DNA of 64,000 nucleotides from Flavobacteriales bacterium (GCA_020635675.1 JACJZJ010000002.1:62001-126000), one strand, 5' to 3'. Positions 53,272 through 62,258 are shown, counted from the first letter of the stretch. Made by a program: numbers and translations. The notes: generated from the letters alone by a model not told the origin.

Positions 53272-54018
53272 ATGGAGCTCAGCGACAAGATCGACCGTGC
53301 ACGCGTGCCCAGGCACATCGCCGTGATCATGGACGGGAATGGTCGCTGGGCGCAGCGCCAGGGCGAGATGCGGGTGGTCGGTCACAGCCATGGCGTGAGC
53401 GCCGTGCGCGAGACCCTCATGGCGGCTTCCGAAGTGGGTGTGCGGTATCTGACCCTCTACGCCTTCAGCACCGAGAACTGGAACCGGCCACAGGCGGAGG
53501 TCAATGCGCTCATGGACCTGCTGGTCAGGACCCTCATGAGCGAATTGGACAGCTTGAACGAGAACGGCGTCCGGCTGAACGCCATCGGTGATCTGGACAG
53601 CCTGCCGGGCGATTGTCGCGAAACCCTTCAACAGGCGATCGACAGGACCAGCATGAACGACCGGATCACACTGACGCTCGCATTGAGCTACAGCGCGCGG
53701 TGGGAGATGGTACGCATGGTCCGACGACTGGCCGAACTGGTCCGGACGGGCGATATCGACCCGGCCGACATCGAAGAGACGACCCTTGAAGAACACCTCT
53801 GTACCATTGGTCTGCCGGACCCGGAACTACTGGTCCGGACCAGCGGGGAACAGCGCATCAGCAATTTCCTGCTTTGGCAGATCGCATACGCCGAATTGTA
53901 CTTCACCGACGTGCTCTGGCCCGATTTCAAGAAGGACGACCTGTTCGCGGCCATCATCGCCTACCAGAACCGCGAGCGCCGCTTCGGCAAGATCAGTGAA
54001 CAGGTGAGCCCCCAGTAG
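53272..54018 (+). CDS. uppS: di-trans,poly-cis-undecaprenyl-diphosphate synthase
   Basis: A 248-residue cis-prenyltransferase that makes undecaprenyl diphosphate, the lipid carrier for peptidoglycan and other envelope glycans. Signature parts are VIMDGNGRWAQRQG near residue 18 (catalytic Asp), TLYAFSTENWNRP and LLVRTSGEQRISNFLLWQIAYAE. The ATG at 53272 is chosen within a frame open from 52750. Its stop is immediately followed by the ATG of bamA. Confidence 0.95.
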   Translation: MELSDKIDRARVPRHIAVIMDGNGRWAQRQGEMRVVGHSHGVSAVRETLMAASEVGVRYLTLYAFSTENWNRPQAEVNALMDLLVRTLMSELDSLNENGVRLNAIGDLDSLPGDCRETLQQAIDRTSMNDRITLTLALSYSARWEMVRMVRRLAELVRTGDIDPADIEETTLEEHLCTIGLPDPELLVRTSGEQRISNFLLWQIAYAELYFTDVLWPDFKKDDLFAAIIAYQNRERRFGKISEQVSPQ

Positions 54019-56541
54019 ATGAAGGTGCGCCTCCTTGCCATCCTGCTGCTCCTTTCCGCCAGGACCATCGTGCTGGCCCAAAAGCCCACGGGGCCGGTGA
54101 TGGACCGCGCATTGGCACGCGAGTACGAGATCGGTGGCATCACGGTGACGGGCACCACCAACACCGACCCCAACGCCGTCAAGCTCTTCAGCGGCCTGCA
54201 GGTGGGTCAGCGCATCACCGTTCCGGGCGAGAAGATCAGCAAGGCCGTCAGGAACATCTGGGAACAGAAGCTCTTCAGCGATGTACGGATCGAAGTGGCC
54301 GAGGTACGCGGGTCCACCATATTCCTCAACATCGTCGTGCTCGAGCGGCCTCGCCTGTCGCGGTTCAAGTTCAACAACGTCACGAAGAGCGATGCGGACA
54401 AATTGCGTGAGGAGATCGGGCTGGTGCGGGGCCAACAGGTGAACGAGGCCCTGCTGGCCAACACCCGCTACAGCGTGCGGAAGTACTACGTCGAAAAGGG
54501 GTTCCTCCGCACCGATGTCGACATCATCGAGAAGCCGGATTCGTTGATGGACAATAGTGAGCTGCTGATCATCAATGTGAACAAGGGGAAGAAGGTCCGC
54601 ATCAAGGACATCGTCTTCCACGGCAACGGCGAAGTGAAGGCACGCAAGCTGCGGCATGCGATGCGGAAGACGAAACGCAAGGTCTGGTACAACCCCTTCG
54701 CGAGCAGCAAGTTCCTGAACAAGGAGTACCGGGCGGACAAGGAGAGCCTGATCGACAAGTACAACGAGCTCGGCTTCCGCAACGCGACCATCGTGAGCGA
54801 CACCATGTACTACGTGGACAGGCGGCGCCTGAAGCTGGAGTTGACGGTGGACGAAGGCCAGCGGTTCTATTTCCGCAACATCACCTACACCGGGAACACG
54901 AAGCACACGGACCGGGAACTGGACGAGATCATGAACATCCGCAGGGGGGATGTGTACAACAAGAAGCTGCTCGACGGCCGGATCTACATGAACCAAGGCG
55001 GTCGTGACATCAGTTCATTGTACATGGACGACGGCTACCTGTCGTTCTACCCCGACCCCGTTGAAACCGTCGTGAACGGGGACAGCATCGATGTGGACAT
55101 CCGCATCCGCGAGGGCAAGCAATTCCGGATACGCGACGTCACGATCAAGGGCAACACCAAGACCAACGAGCACGTGATCCGGAGGGAGATCCGGACGAAG
55201 CCGGGCGAACTGTTCAACCGTTCCGATGTGTTGCGCACCCAGCGTGAGCTCGCCAATCTCGGCTATTTCGATCCCGAGAAATTGGGCGTGAACCCGGTTC
55301 CCGATCAACGCTCGGGCATGGTGGACCTGGAATACACCGTCGAGGAGAAACCGAGCGACCGTCTGGAGCTCAGTGGCGGCTGGGGTGCCGGGCGCGTGGT
55401 CCTTTCGCTGGGTGTTTCGTTCACCAATTTCTCACTGCGCAACCTGTTCAACGGCGCGGCCTGGCAGCCGCTTCCCGCCGGCGACGGACAGACCTTGAAC
55501 CTCCGAGCACAGACCAACGGACGCTACTATCAATCCTACAGCCTCAGCTTCGTGGAACCCTGGCTGGGGGGGCACAAGCCCAATGCGCTCAGCCTTTCCG
55601 TCTACCATTCGGTCCAGACCAACGGGGAGAACAAGTACGTGAACACCGAGGAGGGCCGTGTCGCCAATCCGTTGCGGCAATCGCTTCTGATATCCGGTGG
55701 GTCCGTGGGGCTTGGCAAACGCTTGAACTGGCCGGACGACTATTTCATCCTGCGCCAGACCATCAGCTACCAGATCTACGACCTGCGGAACTGGAATTCC
55801 CTGTTCTCGTTCAGCAACGGCACCTCCAACGTGCTGGCCTATCAGGTCCAGCTATCGCGCAATTCCGTGGACCAGCCGTTCTTCGCACGTTCGGGTTCCG
55901 ATATCACACTTTCGTTGAAGGCGACCCCTCCCTTCTCGGCCTTCAACCCCGACAAGGACTACGCGAACCTGCCCGCGAGCGAGCGTTACCGCTGGGCCGA
56001 GTTCCACAAGTGGAAGTTCACGACGCAATGGTTCACGCGGGTGACCCGCAGCAAATCCGGGCACGACCTGGTGCTGATGGCACGGGCCGGCTTCGGTTAT
56101 CTTGGCCACTACACCGATCGGATCGGCGACAGTCCGTTCGAGCGCTTCTACCTGGGCGGCTCCGCCCTGACGGGCTACCAGCTCGATGGTCGCGAGATCG
56201 TGGGGCTGCGCGGCTACGACGATCTTTCCCTGGCGCCCAGCACGGGTAACTTCATCATCAACAAATACTCCACGGAACTGCGCTTCCCGCTCAGTCTGAA
56301 CCCGTCCGCCACCATCTACATGCTGGGCTTTCTGGAGGCGGGCAACACATGGGGCACATTCTACCGGTACGACCCCTTCCGGCTCTACCGGTCGGGAGGC
56401 GTGGGGCTACGCCTCTTCCTGCCCATGTTCGGACCGATGGGACTGGATTATGGCTGGCGTTTCGACGACGTGCCTGACGCACCCGACATGCCCGCAGGGC
56501 AGTTCCACTTCACGATCGGCATCGATCTTGGGGAGCTCTGA
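54019..56541 (+). CDS. bamA: outer-membrane protein assembly factor BamA
   Basis: An 840-residue Omp85 protein and the core of the BAM machine that folds outer-membrane barrels. A signal peptide ends near TIVLAQ. Five POTRA domains fill residues of about 35-450, with repeated GNxxT-type turns (VTGTTNTDP, FKFNNVTKSD, YTGNTKHTD, IKGNTKTNEHVIRREI). The barrel follows, with LSGGWGAGRV as the first strand and IVGLRGYDD (VRGYD-type motif) before the last strands. The end FHFTIGIDLGEL is less aromatic at the final residue than usual. It directly follows uppS, with no gap. Confidence 0.94.
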   Translation: MKVRLLAILLLLSARTIVLAQKPTGPVMDRALAREYEIGGITVTGTTNTDPNAVKLFSGLQVGQRITVPGEKISKAVRNIWEQKLFSDVRIEVAEVRGSTIFLNIVVLERPRLSRFKFNNVTKSDADKLREEIGLVRGQQVNEALLANTRYSVRKYYVEKGFLRTDVDIIEKPDSLMDNSELLIINVNKGKKVRIKDIVFHGNGEVKARKLRHAMRKTKRKVWYNPFASSKFLNKEYRADKESLIDKYNELGFRNATIVSDTMYYVDRRRLKLELTVDEGQRFYFRNITYTGNTKHTDRELDEIMNIRRGDVYNKKLLDGRIYMNQGGRDISSLYMDDGYLSFYPDPVETVVNGDSIDVDIRIREGKQFRIRDVTIKGNTKTNEHVIRREIRTKPGELFNRSDVLRTQRELANLGYFDPEKLGVNPVPDQRSGMVDLEYTVEEKPSDRLELSGGWGAGRVVLSLGVSFTNFSLRNLFNGAAWQPLPAGDGQTLNLRAQTNGRYYQSYSLSFVEPWLGGHKPNALSLSVYHSVQTNGENKYVNTEEGRVANPLRQSLLISGGSVGLGKRLNWPDDYFILRQTISYQIYDLRNWNSLFSFSNGTSNVLAYQVQLSRNSVDQPFFARSGSDITLSLKATPPFSAFNPDKDYANLPASERYRWAEFHKWKFTTQWFTRVTRSKSGHDLVLMARAGFGYLGHYTDRIGDSPFERFYLGGSALTGYQLDGREIVGLRGYDDLSLAPSTGNFIINKYSTELRFPLSLNPSATIYMLGFLEAGNTWGTFYRYDPFRLYRSGGVGLRLFLPMFGPMGLDYGWRFDDVPDAPDMPAGQFHFTIGIDLGEL

Positions 56542-56552
56542 CCCGGATCGCC

Positions 56553-56560
56553 TAATTTCG
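56553..56560 (+). promoter_or_regulatory. putative variant -7 box (TAATTTCG) for ompH
   Basis: TAATTTCG, 11 nt before the ATG at 56572, between bamA and the first ompH gene. Confidence 0.35.
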
Positions 56561-56571
56561 ACGCTTCCAAA

Positions 56572-57240
56572 ATGCGCACCTTCCTCATTCGCCTGGCCTT
56601 GCTGGCCGCGCCTTTCATGGCGATCCCCGCCCATGCGCAACGTATCGCCTTCGTTGACACGAAGTACATCCTGGACCAGATGCCCGACTATCACGCGGCC
56701 CAGGAGGAGCTCGACCATCTTTCCAGCCAATGGCAGAAGGAGATCGAGGACCGCTACGACGTGATCAAACGCCTGCGCGATGCATACAATGCGGAGGCCA
56801 TCCTCCTGACCGAGGAGATGAAGCGGTCCCGGTTGGCGGACATCGAAACGAAGGAGCGCGAGGCCCGCGAACTTCAGAAGAAACGGTTCGGCGTGAACGG
56901 CGACCTGTTCAAGAAGCGGCAGGAACTGATCCAGCCGATCCAGGACCGCATCTACCAGGCGGTGAAAGAAGTGGCCGGCACCAGTTACATCGCCGTCTTC
57001 GATATCGGATCCCAAGGGAACAACATCCTGTTCGCGAGCGACAAGTACGACAAGAGCGACAGCGTGCTGCGCAAGCTCGGGATCCGTCCCGACCACTCCG
57101 GCAACCCGGGCAATACCCGCGGGGGCGAGGAGGAGGAGAACGACCAGGACGACCGACCGGACGGCAAGGACCAGCAGAACAACATGGACCGTGGTTCCAA
57201 ACCGCAGACCGGACAGGACAACGTGATCAAACCCCGATGA
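56572..57240 (+). CDS. OmpH/Skp-family periplasmic chaperone (first copy)
   Basis: A 222-residue exported protein. The signal peptide ends PAHAQ and the mature part starts RIAFVDTKYILDQMPDY, the classic OmpH start. A long charged coiled coil (residues of about 45-125) and YIAVFDIGSQ strands follow, as in Skp, which holds unfolded outer-membrane proteins for BamA. The last 45 residues form an extra, very acidic and Gly/Asn-rich tail (GGEEEENDQDDRPDGKD) not found in the second copy. Its stop overlaps the next ATG. Confidence 0.9.
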   Translation: MRTFLIRLALLAAPFMAIPAHAQRIAFVDTKYILDQMPDYHAAQEELDHLSSQWQKEIEDRYDVIKRLRDAYNAEAILLTEEMKRSRLADIETKEREARELQKKRFGVNGDLFKKRQELIQPIQDRIYQAVKEVAGTSYIAVFDIGSQGNNILFASDKYDKSDSVLRKLGIRPDHSGNPGNTRGGEEEENDQDDRPDGKDQQNNMDRGSKPQTGQDNVIKPR

Positions 57241-57755
57241 ACCACCCTACGATGAAACAGCTCATCCTTGCCGCCTGCCTGCTCCTCGTGGGCGCACCGT
57301 CCCTGATGGCCCAATCCAACAAGCTCGGCCACATCGACCGACAGGCCCTGATGCTGATGCTGCCTGAACGTCCGGACGCCGAGAAGAAGATGCAGGATTT
57401 CGCCAAAACGCTGGACGACCGGCTGAAGGCGATGGGCGCGGAGTACCAGCAAAAGATCGCCGACTATCAATCGCGAGCCACCATCATGACCCAGACCGAG
57501 AAGGAGGTGGCGCAACGTGAGATCACGGAATTGGAACAACGCATCCAGGATGCCCAGGAAAAGGCCCAGGACGACCTGGCCAAACAGGAACAGGAACTTT
57601 TGAAACCGATGGTGGCCCGCACGGACAGTGCGATCACAGCGGTCGCGAAGGAGAAGGGCTTCTCCTACATCTTCGACAGTAGTGCCGGATTCGTCCTGTA
57701 CTACGATGGAGGCGAGGACATCCTGCCGCTCGTGAAGGCCAAGCTCGGCCTCTGA
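57237..57755 (+). CDS. OmpH/Skp-family periplasmic chaperone (second copy)
   Basis: A 172-residue OmpH protein. A signal peptide (QLILAACLLLVGAPSLMAQ) is followed by KLGHIDRQALMLMLPE, a helical coiled coil of about 90 residues and a strand-rich end (FSYIFDSSAGFVLYY). It is a paralog of the upstream gene but lacks its acidic tail; paired ompH genes are usual in Bacteroidota. The ATG at 57237 overlaps the previous stop as ATGA. The next in-frame ATG at 57252 also fits the signal peptide. Confidence 0.9.
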   Translation: MNHPTMKQLILAACLLLVGAPSLMAQSNKLGHIDRQALMLMLPERPDAEKKMQDFAKTLDDRLKAMGAEYQQKIADYQSRATIMTQTEKEVAQREITELEQRIQDAQEKAQDDLAKQEQELLKPMVARTDSAITAVAKEKGFSYIFDSSAGFVLYYDGGEDILPLVKAKLGL

Positions 57756-57773
57756 TCCGTTCACGCCGGACCG

Positions 57774-58595
57774 GTGCCGCGCAACGAACGTCCCATCGGG
57801 ATCTTCGACTCCGGCATCGGAGGATTGACGGTCGCGGTCGCCATCCGGCGGGCCCTGCCTGGTGAACGCCTGCTCTATTTCGGCGACACCGCACACTTCC
57901 CCTATGGCGAGAAATCCGCGGAGGCGATCAAGCACTACGCCATCCGCATCGCCAACTTCCTGCTCGACCGGAGCTGCAAGGCGGTCGTGATCGCCTGCAA
58001 TACCGCTTCAGCACATGCCACCAGCGAGGTCGATCTGACGGCCGGTGAACGCGTGCCCGTTTTCAACGTCATCGATCCGATCGCCGAACATGTGGCGCGG
58101 CACTGGAAAGGGCGGCGGGTCGGCGTCATCGGTACCAAGGGCACCATCGGCTCACGGATCTATGTACGGGCCATCGGGCGATTGGCGCCTTCCGTCAAGG
58201 TGCGGTCGCTGGCCACGCCCCTGCTCGCCCCGATGATCGAGGAGGGATTCTACAAGAACGCGATCAGCCGGGCCGTCATCCGCGGCTACTTGGAGCACCG
58301 CAATCTGGCCGGTATCGAGGCGCTCGTGCTCGGATGCACCCACTACCCATTGATCCGCAAGGAGGTGGAGGAGGTGGCCGGTGAGAAGGTCGCCGTGCTC
58401 GATCCGCCCACCATCGTGGCGCGTCACATCGAACAGCAGCTCACGGGCCTCGGCCTTTTGCATGAAGCGGATGCACCCGCCGGCCCGGACCATTTCTTCC
58501 TTTCCGATGTGAGCGAATCATTCGCCAAGAGCGCCGGTCGTTTCTTCCGGCATAAGCTACGGGTCGAAGAACTGCGGCTCTGGGAGGAGCGCTGA
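57774..58595 (+). CDS. murI: glutamate racemase
   Basis: A 273-residue racemase that provides D-glutamate for peptidoglycan. The two catalytic cysteines are in VIACNTASAHA near residue 73 and VLGCTHYPLI near residue 187. PIGIFDSGIGGLTV begins the protein. The start is GTG at 57774, 18 nt after the second ompH gene, making murI the end of the uppS-bamA-ompH-ompH series. Confidence 0.95.
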   Translation: MPRNERPIGIFDSGIGGLTVAVAIRRALPGERLLYFGDTAHFPYGEKSAEAIKHYAIRIANFLLDRSCKAVVIACNTASAHATSEVDLTAGERVPVFNVIDPIAEHVARHWKGRRVGVIGTKGTIGSRIYVRAIGRLAPSVKVRSLATPLLAPMIEEGFYKNAISRAVIRGYLEHRNLAGIEALVLGCTHYPLIRKEVEEVAGEKVAVLDPPTIVARHIEQQLTGLGLLHEADAPAGPDHFFLSDVSESFAKSAGRFFRHKLRVEELRLWEER

Positions 58596-58599
58596 CCGG

Positions 58600-59121
58600 T
58601 CAGGTGCCTGTAGTGTACCAACCCGCGTACTGTAGATAGTTCCGCGCGATCCGTTCGATCTCGTTCACCGAGAGGTCCTCCCCAACTTCCCGCACGCGTT
58701 TCGCGGGTACGCCGATCATGAGGCTGTTGGGCGGCACTTTGGCGCCTTGCGGTACAACCGCGCCCGCGGCGATCACGCTGCCACTGCCGATATCGGCATG
58801 GTCCATCACGATCGCGCCCATGCCCACGAGCACCTTGTCCTGGATCGTGCAGCCGTGCACGATGGCCCGGTGACCGATGCTGACGTCGTTGCCGATGGTG
58901 AGCTCCGCCCGCTGGTAGGTACAGTGCAGAACAGCTCCATCCTGGATGTTCACCCGATCGCCGATCCGGATCCGGTGAACGTCCCCCCGGACCACGGCAT
59001 GGTACCAAATGGAGCACTGCGCGCCCATCTCCACGTCACCGATCACCACGGCGGTCTCGGCCAGAAAGCAGTCCTCGCCGAAGCGGGGGGTGATGCCGTT
59101 CAGGGTGCGCACCAATGCCAT
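58600..59121 (-). CDS. gamma-carbonic anhydrase family protein
   Basis: A 173-residue left-handed beta-helix protein. The metal-binding His set of gamma-carbonic anhydrases is conserved: DGAVLHC and then IGHRAIVHGC near residue 90. Hexapeptide turns (IGDVEMGAQCSI, VLVGMGAIVMDHADIG) continue through the protein. It may hydrate CO2, although many members of this YrdA-like branch have no shown activity. It starts 1 nt after the stop of the HMA protein gene, so it is the last gene of the metal operon. Confidence 0.87.
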   Translation of the reverse strand: MALVRTLNGITPRFGEDCFLAETAVVIGDVEMGAQCSIWYHAVVRGDVHRIRIGDRVNIQDGAVLHCTYQRAELTIGNDVSIGHRAIVHGCTIQDKVLVGMGAIVMDHADIGSGSVIAAGAVVPQGAKVPPNSLMIGVPAKRVREVGEDLSVNEIERIARNYLQYAGWYTTGT

Positions 59122-59122
59122 G

Positions 59123-59497
59123 TCAATGGTGTTCCAACTCTTCCTCGGCCTCCTTCTGACAACAGGCCGGCAAGCGCTTCATCGCCTTCGGGTCCGCGAC
59201 AAGATCATCCGCGTCATAGCCGATCCGTGTGATGGCCATTCGGATCTTGTCCGGATCGGTCCTGTCCGCATCATAGGATACGTGGATCACGTTCGCGGCC
59301 AGGTCCAGATGCACGGCATGCACCCCCTTCTCATAGATCAGGTCGCCCTCGATGGTCTTCTTGCACGTTCCGCAGATCGCGGAAGTATGCACTTCCAGAT
59401 GCGCGTACTTATCGTCCTTGGAATGGTCGGCCTGTGCCTTGGCCACGCCAAAGGCCATGAGTGAGAATGTGACGATGGCGATGCGGAGGGTGTTCAT
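59123..59497 (-). CDS. exported heavy-metal-associated (HMA) domain protein
   Basis: A 124-residue exported protein. The signal peptide ends GVAKAQ. The HMA domain has its metal site in SAICGTCKKTIEGDL (CxxC) near residue 43 and then the usual ferredoxin-like continuation VHLDLAANVIHVSYD. A second Cys pair, PACCQKE, lies near the end, followed by a His-ending acidic tail. Such proteins bind Cu(I), Zn or similar ions. The ATG overlaps the TonB-dependent receptor stop by 4 bp, so the two are translationally coupled. Confidence 0.87.
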   Translation of the reverse strand: MNTLRIAIVTFSLMAFGVAKAQADHSKDDKYAHLEVHTSAICGTCKKTIEGDLIYEKGVHAVHLDLAANVIHVSYDADRTDPDKIRMAITRIGYDADDLVADPKAMKRLPACCQKEAEEELEHH

Positions 59498-61731
59498 GGT
59501 CGTTCCTTCTTTTTGGGTCCAACTGAATATCGAATTCCGGCGTAGACCATGGCACGGTCGATCGGCCCCCAGATCAAGCTGGCATCAAAATACGGGCCGA
59601 AGGGGTCATCCGATGCGATGATCTGCCGGGATTGCAGGGTGCTCGTAAGGTTCTCCCCGCCCAGGTAGATCTCCCAGGCATCCCAGGCGCGGGTGATCTG
59701 GGCGTTCAAGGTGGACCAGGACGGACCGCGTTCCGAGGTACGATATGCCTCCGGATTGCTTGCCGTGGATGGAACGCGCGCCGGGCCGAACACGTTCCAG
59801 GTCACATCCGCACGCCAGCGATCGTTGAGACTCGTCCAAGCCAGGTCCACGAGCCCCCGATGCCTTGGTGTCAGCGGACGTTCGCGAAGCACACCATCAT
59901 ACGTCGTGCGGACATCATACCACCTGTAGGACGCCTTCATGAGCAATGCCCGGGTGAGGTCCACCTGCACATCGGCCAACAGGCTGTTCGCATAGGAGGG
60001 CCCATCCAGCATGTAGAGCGCGATCACCTGCGGGGAGCGGTCCAGATCAGCGATCACCTGGCTGACGAACCGGGTATGGTAGCCATCGATCCCCAGCGCC
60101 CATTTCCTGCCCAGCCATTTGAACTTGTGCAACGCGGATCCCCCGAAGTTCCATGCGCGCTCCATCCCCAACTCCCCCTCTACCACGACACGACGTGAAC
60201 TGGCGAACATCGCAGGGGTCTCCACAAAGGGGTTCGCCGATCGGAAACCATAGCCCCCGGAAAGACGCACGGTGGTCAGCGGACCGGGATCGAATTTGAG
60301 ATGCAGCCGCGGCGCCGCCACTGTGCCGTACCAGCTGTTGCGATCCAACCGTGCCCCGCCCACCAACGTGAACGACCCGCGATGCATCGTGTACTCCGCG
60401 AACGCGCCCGGCATCGACTCGTTCCGGGCGAAGGCACTGTCCGTGAAAGCCTCTGCGTATTCATCGTACTGCCAGGTCAGGCCGGCCTTCAGTTGGTCTT
60501 GTCCATCCGTCAGGAGCATCTGGTACACCGTGCTGAGATAGGCGCTCTCCTGCTGGCCGAAGTAGGTCCGGTCCCCATACAGGGCGCTGACATCGTGCCT
60601 GCGCAAACTGAAGAGCACACCGATGCTCTTGGTGGGGTCGTCCCGGAAAATGATACCGTGCTTGCCGAACACGTCGATCATCTCGTTCCGAAGGTCGATG
60701 GTGTACAACCGGTCCGGGCGCGCCACATCACCGAGCAGGTCCGCTCGTTGTCCTCCTGTGCGATCATCAAGGGCATAGCGCACCGCCAACTGCGCCGACC
60801 GGCGTTCACCCAGGTACATCCACCGGTCCATCACATTGATCCGCCGTGCCAGCGGTCGGTCCTGGAAACCGTCGTGGTTCTGGTCCATCTCGGTGTCGAA
60901 AAGGTTGCCATGCACCAGCAGCAGGTTGCTGCCCGCCCTGCCCAGGTGCTGCGCACTGTGCACGTTCAATTCCGCCCTTCCCTGGCTGTTGCCATATGCG
61001 TTCACGAACAGTAGCGGTTGTTCCGACGGTGGCAACAGGTGCAGGTCGATCTGTCCGGTCATCGCGTTGGGGCCGTTCACGGTCGTGCCCACGCCCTTGC
61101 TCACGTTCACGGCACCGATCCATGTGCCGGGGATCAGGGAAAGGCCATAGGTCGAGGAGAGCCCGCGGATGAAAGGCAGGTTCTCCACGTTCATCTGAGC
61201 ATACCGGCCATCCAGGCCCAGCATGCGGATCGTCCTCGTGCCGCTCACCGCATCGCCATAGCTCACGTCCACGGTGGCATTGGTCTCGAAGCTCTCACTG
61301 AGGTCGCAGCATGCGGCCCGCTTGAGCTCCTTCAGGCCGAGTTCCTCCTGGCTGAGGATGCTCCGGGCATCAAGCCGTGTGGCGTTCTGTCGCTCGACCA
61401 CCTCCACGGTGCCGAGCTCAAGGCTCGCGCTCAACACGATACGCAACGGGGCCGATGGTCGCTCGCCCAGGAGCAGGGTGTCGTTGGTGTATCCGACAAA
61501 GGTGGCGACGAGTTGCGCCGGAAGGTCCGTCGGCGCCGGAACGGTGAACCGCCCCTCGGCATCCGTGGAGGCACCTCTGGTGGTGCCGGCCCAAAGCACG
61601 TTCGCCATGGGCAATGGATGTTCGCTGCCGTCACGCTCGCGGCCGAGCACCTGCCCTGAAATGGTCTGCTGGGAGCGGGCAGGCAGTGCCGCCAGCAGGA
61701 CGATCGCAAGGACCGGTCGATGGAATTGCAT
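59494..61731 (-). CDS. TonB-dependent receptor with Cys-Cys plug (probable metal or metallophore uptake)
   Basis: A 745-residue outer-membrane receptor. A signal peptide (IVLLAALPARSQ) precedes a carboxypeptidase-like Ig domain (about residues 22-105, ANVLWAGTTRGASTDAEGRF). The plug has an unusual pair of cysteines in RAACCDLSESFETNATVDV, then TRTIRMLGLDGRY and GPNAMTGQIDLHL. A 22-strand barrel follows, ending YAGIRYSVGP. Receptors with the CC-SESFETN plug are, by recollection, linked to HMA proteins in Flavobacteria, as here; copper or zinc is a plausible substrate class but unproven. The ATG at 61731 gives the signal peptide. Confidence 0.85.
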   Translation of the reverse strand: MQFHRPVLAIVLLAALPARSQQTISGQVLGRERDGSEHPLPMANVLWAGTTRGASTDAEGRFTVPAPTDLPAQLVATFVGYTNDTLLLGERPSAPLRIVLSASLELGTVEVVERQNATRLDARSILSQEELGLKELKRAACCDLSESFETNATVDVSYGDAVSGTRTIRMLGLDGRYAQMNVENLPFIRGLSSTYGLSLIPGTWIGAVNVSKGVGTTVNGPNAMTGQIDLHLLPPSEQPLLFVNAYGNSQGRAELNVHSAQHLGRAGSNLLLVHGNLFDTEMDQNHDGFQDRPLARRINVMDRWMYLGERRSAQLAVRYALDDRTGGQRADLLGDVARPDRLYTIDLRNEMIDVFGKHGIIFRDDPTKSIGVLFSLRRHDVSALYGDRTYFGQQESAYLSTVYQMLLTDGQDQLKAGLTWQYDEYAEAFTDSAFARNESMPGAFAEYTMHRGSFTLVGGARLDRNSWYGTVAAPRLHLKFDPGPLTTVRLSGGYGFRSANPFVETPAMFASSRRVVVEGELGMERAWNFGGSALHKFKWLGRKWALGIDGYHTRFVSQVIADLDRSPQVIALYMLDGPSYANSLLADVQVDLTRALLMKASYRWYDVRTTYDGVLRERPLTPRHRGLVDLAWTSLNDRWRADVTWNVFGPARVPSTASNPEAYRTSERGPSWSTLNAQITRAWDAWEIYLGGENLTSTLQSRQIIASDDPFGPYFDASLIWGPIDRAMVYAGIRYSVGPKKKERP

Positions 61732-61808
61732 GGTCTTCCTGTTCAAGGGGTGAACTACAGTGAACAAGGCCTGGAGCGATCCGCCCCATGGCCACGAACA
61801 GGAGGATC

Positions 61809-62195
61809 TCAGATCAGCAGTACCCCGGTGAACGCGGCACGCTCAGGCGCCGTCAACGGAGGTGGCCGTTCAGTGACCGGTCGCACCCTGGCATGGTCCG
61901 CCAAGGGTATCACCACCACCGGCATCTCCGCCAGGACCAGCTCCACCGATGGCAGATGGAGCGGCAGGGGATGAACAAAGCTCCCGGCCTTCAATTGCAC
62001 CTGAGCGGAAAGGCAGCAGATCGGTGCCAGCTCGTCCCTTTCGTGCGCTGAATGCCCCGGGCAACAATCCTCGGCCGCACCCATCCTCAACTCGCTCCGC
62101 CCGCTCATCTGACAGGTCATGCGCGTGAGCGCGGGTGCCACGGAAAGCAGCATCACGAGCGGAATGGCCAGGTATGCGCGGATCCGGCGATGCAT
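61809..62195 (-). CDS. small exported Cys-rich protein of the metal operon
   Basis: A 128-residue protein with an N-terminal hydrophobic helix (AYLAIPLVMLLSVAPAL). The mature part has several cysteines in the pattern MTCQMSG, EDCCPGHSAH and ICCLSAQ, and a Pro-rich end (ERPPPLTAP). This resembles the small HYC_CC_PP-type proteins found beside metal-related TonB receptors in Bacteroidota, though the match is tentative. The ATG at 62195 is fixed by a perfect -7 box 4 nt upstream. It is the first gene of the operon with the receptor, HMA protein and gamma-carbonic anhydrase. Confidence 0.75.
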   Translation of the reverse strand: MHRRIRAYLAIPLVMLLSVAPALTRMTCQMSGRSELRMGAAEDCCPGHSAHERDELAPICCLSAQVQLKAGSFVHPLPLHLPSVELVLAEMPVVVIPLADHARVRPVTERPPPLTAPERAAFTGVLLI

Positions 62196-62199
62196 GGTG

Positions 62200-62207
62200 C
62201 AAAGGTA
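62200..62207 (-). promoter_or_regulatory. putative promoter -7 box (TACCTTTG) for the metal operon
   Basis: A perfect TAnnTTTG on the minus strand, ending 4 nt before the ATG at 62195, giving a leaderless mRNA. Confidence 0.6.
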
Positions 62208-62258
62208 GGGCCGCATGCAGGTGCCTTGCTGACCAAGTCCGACCCTTGATGGTCATCC

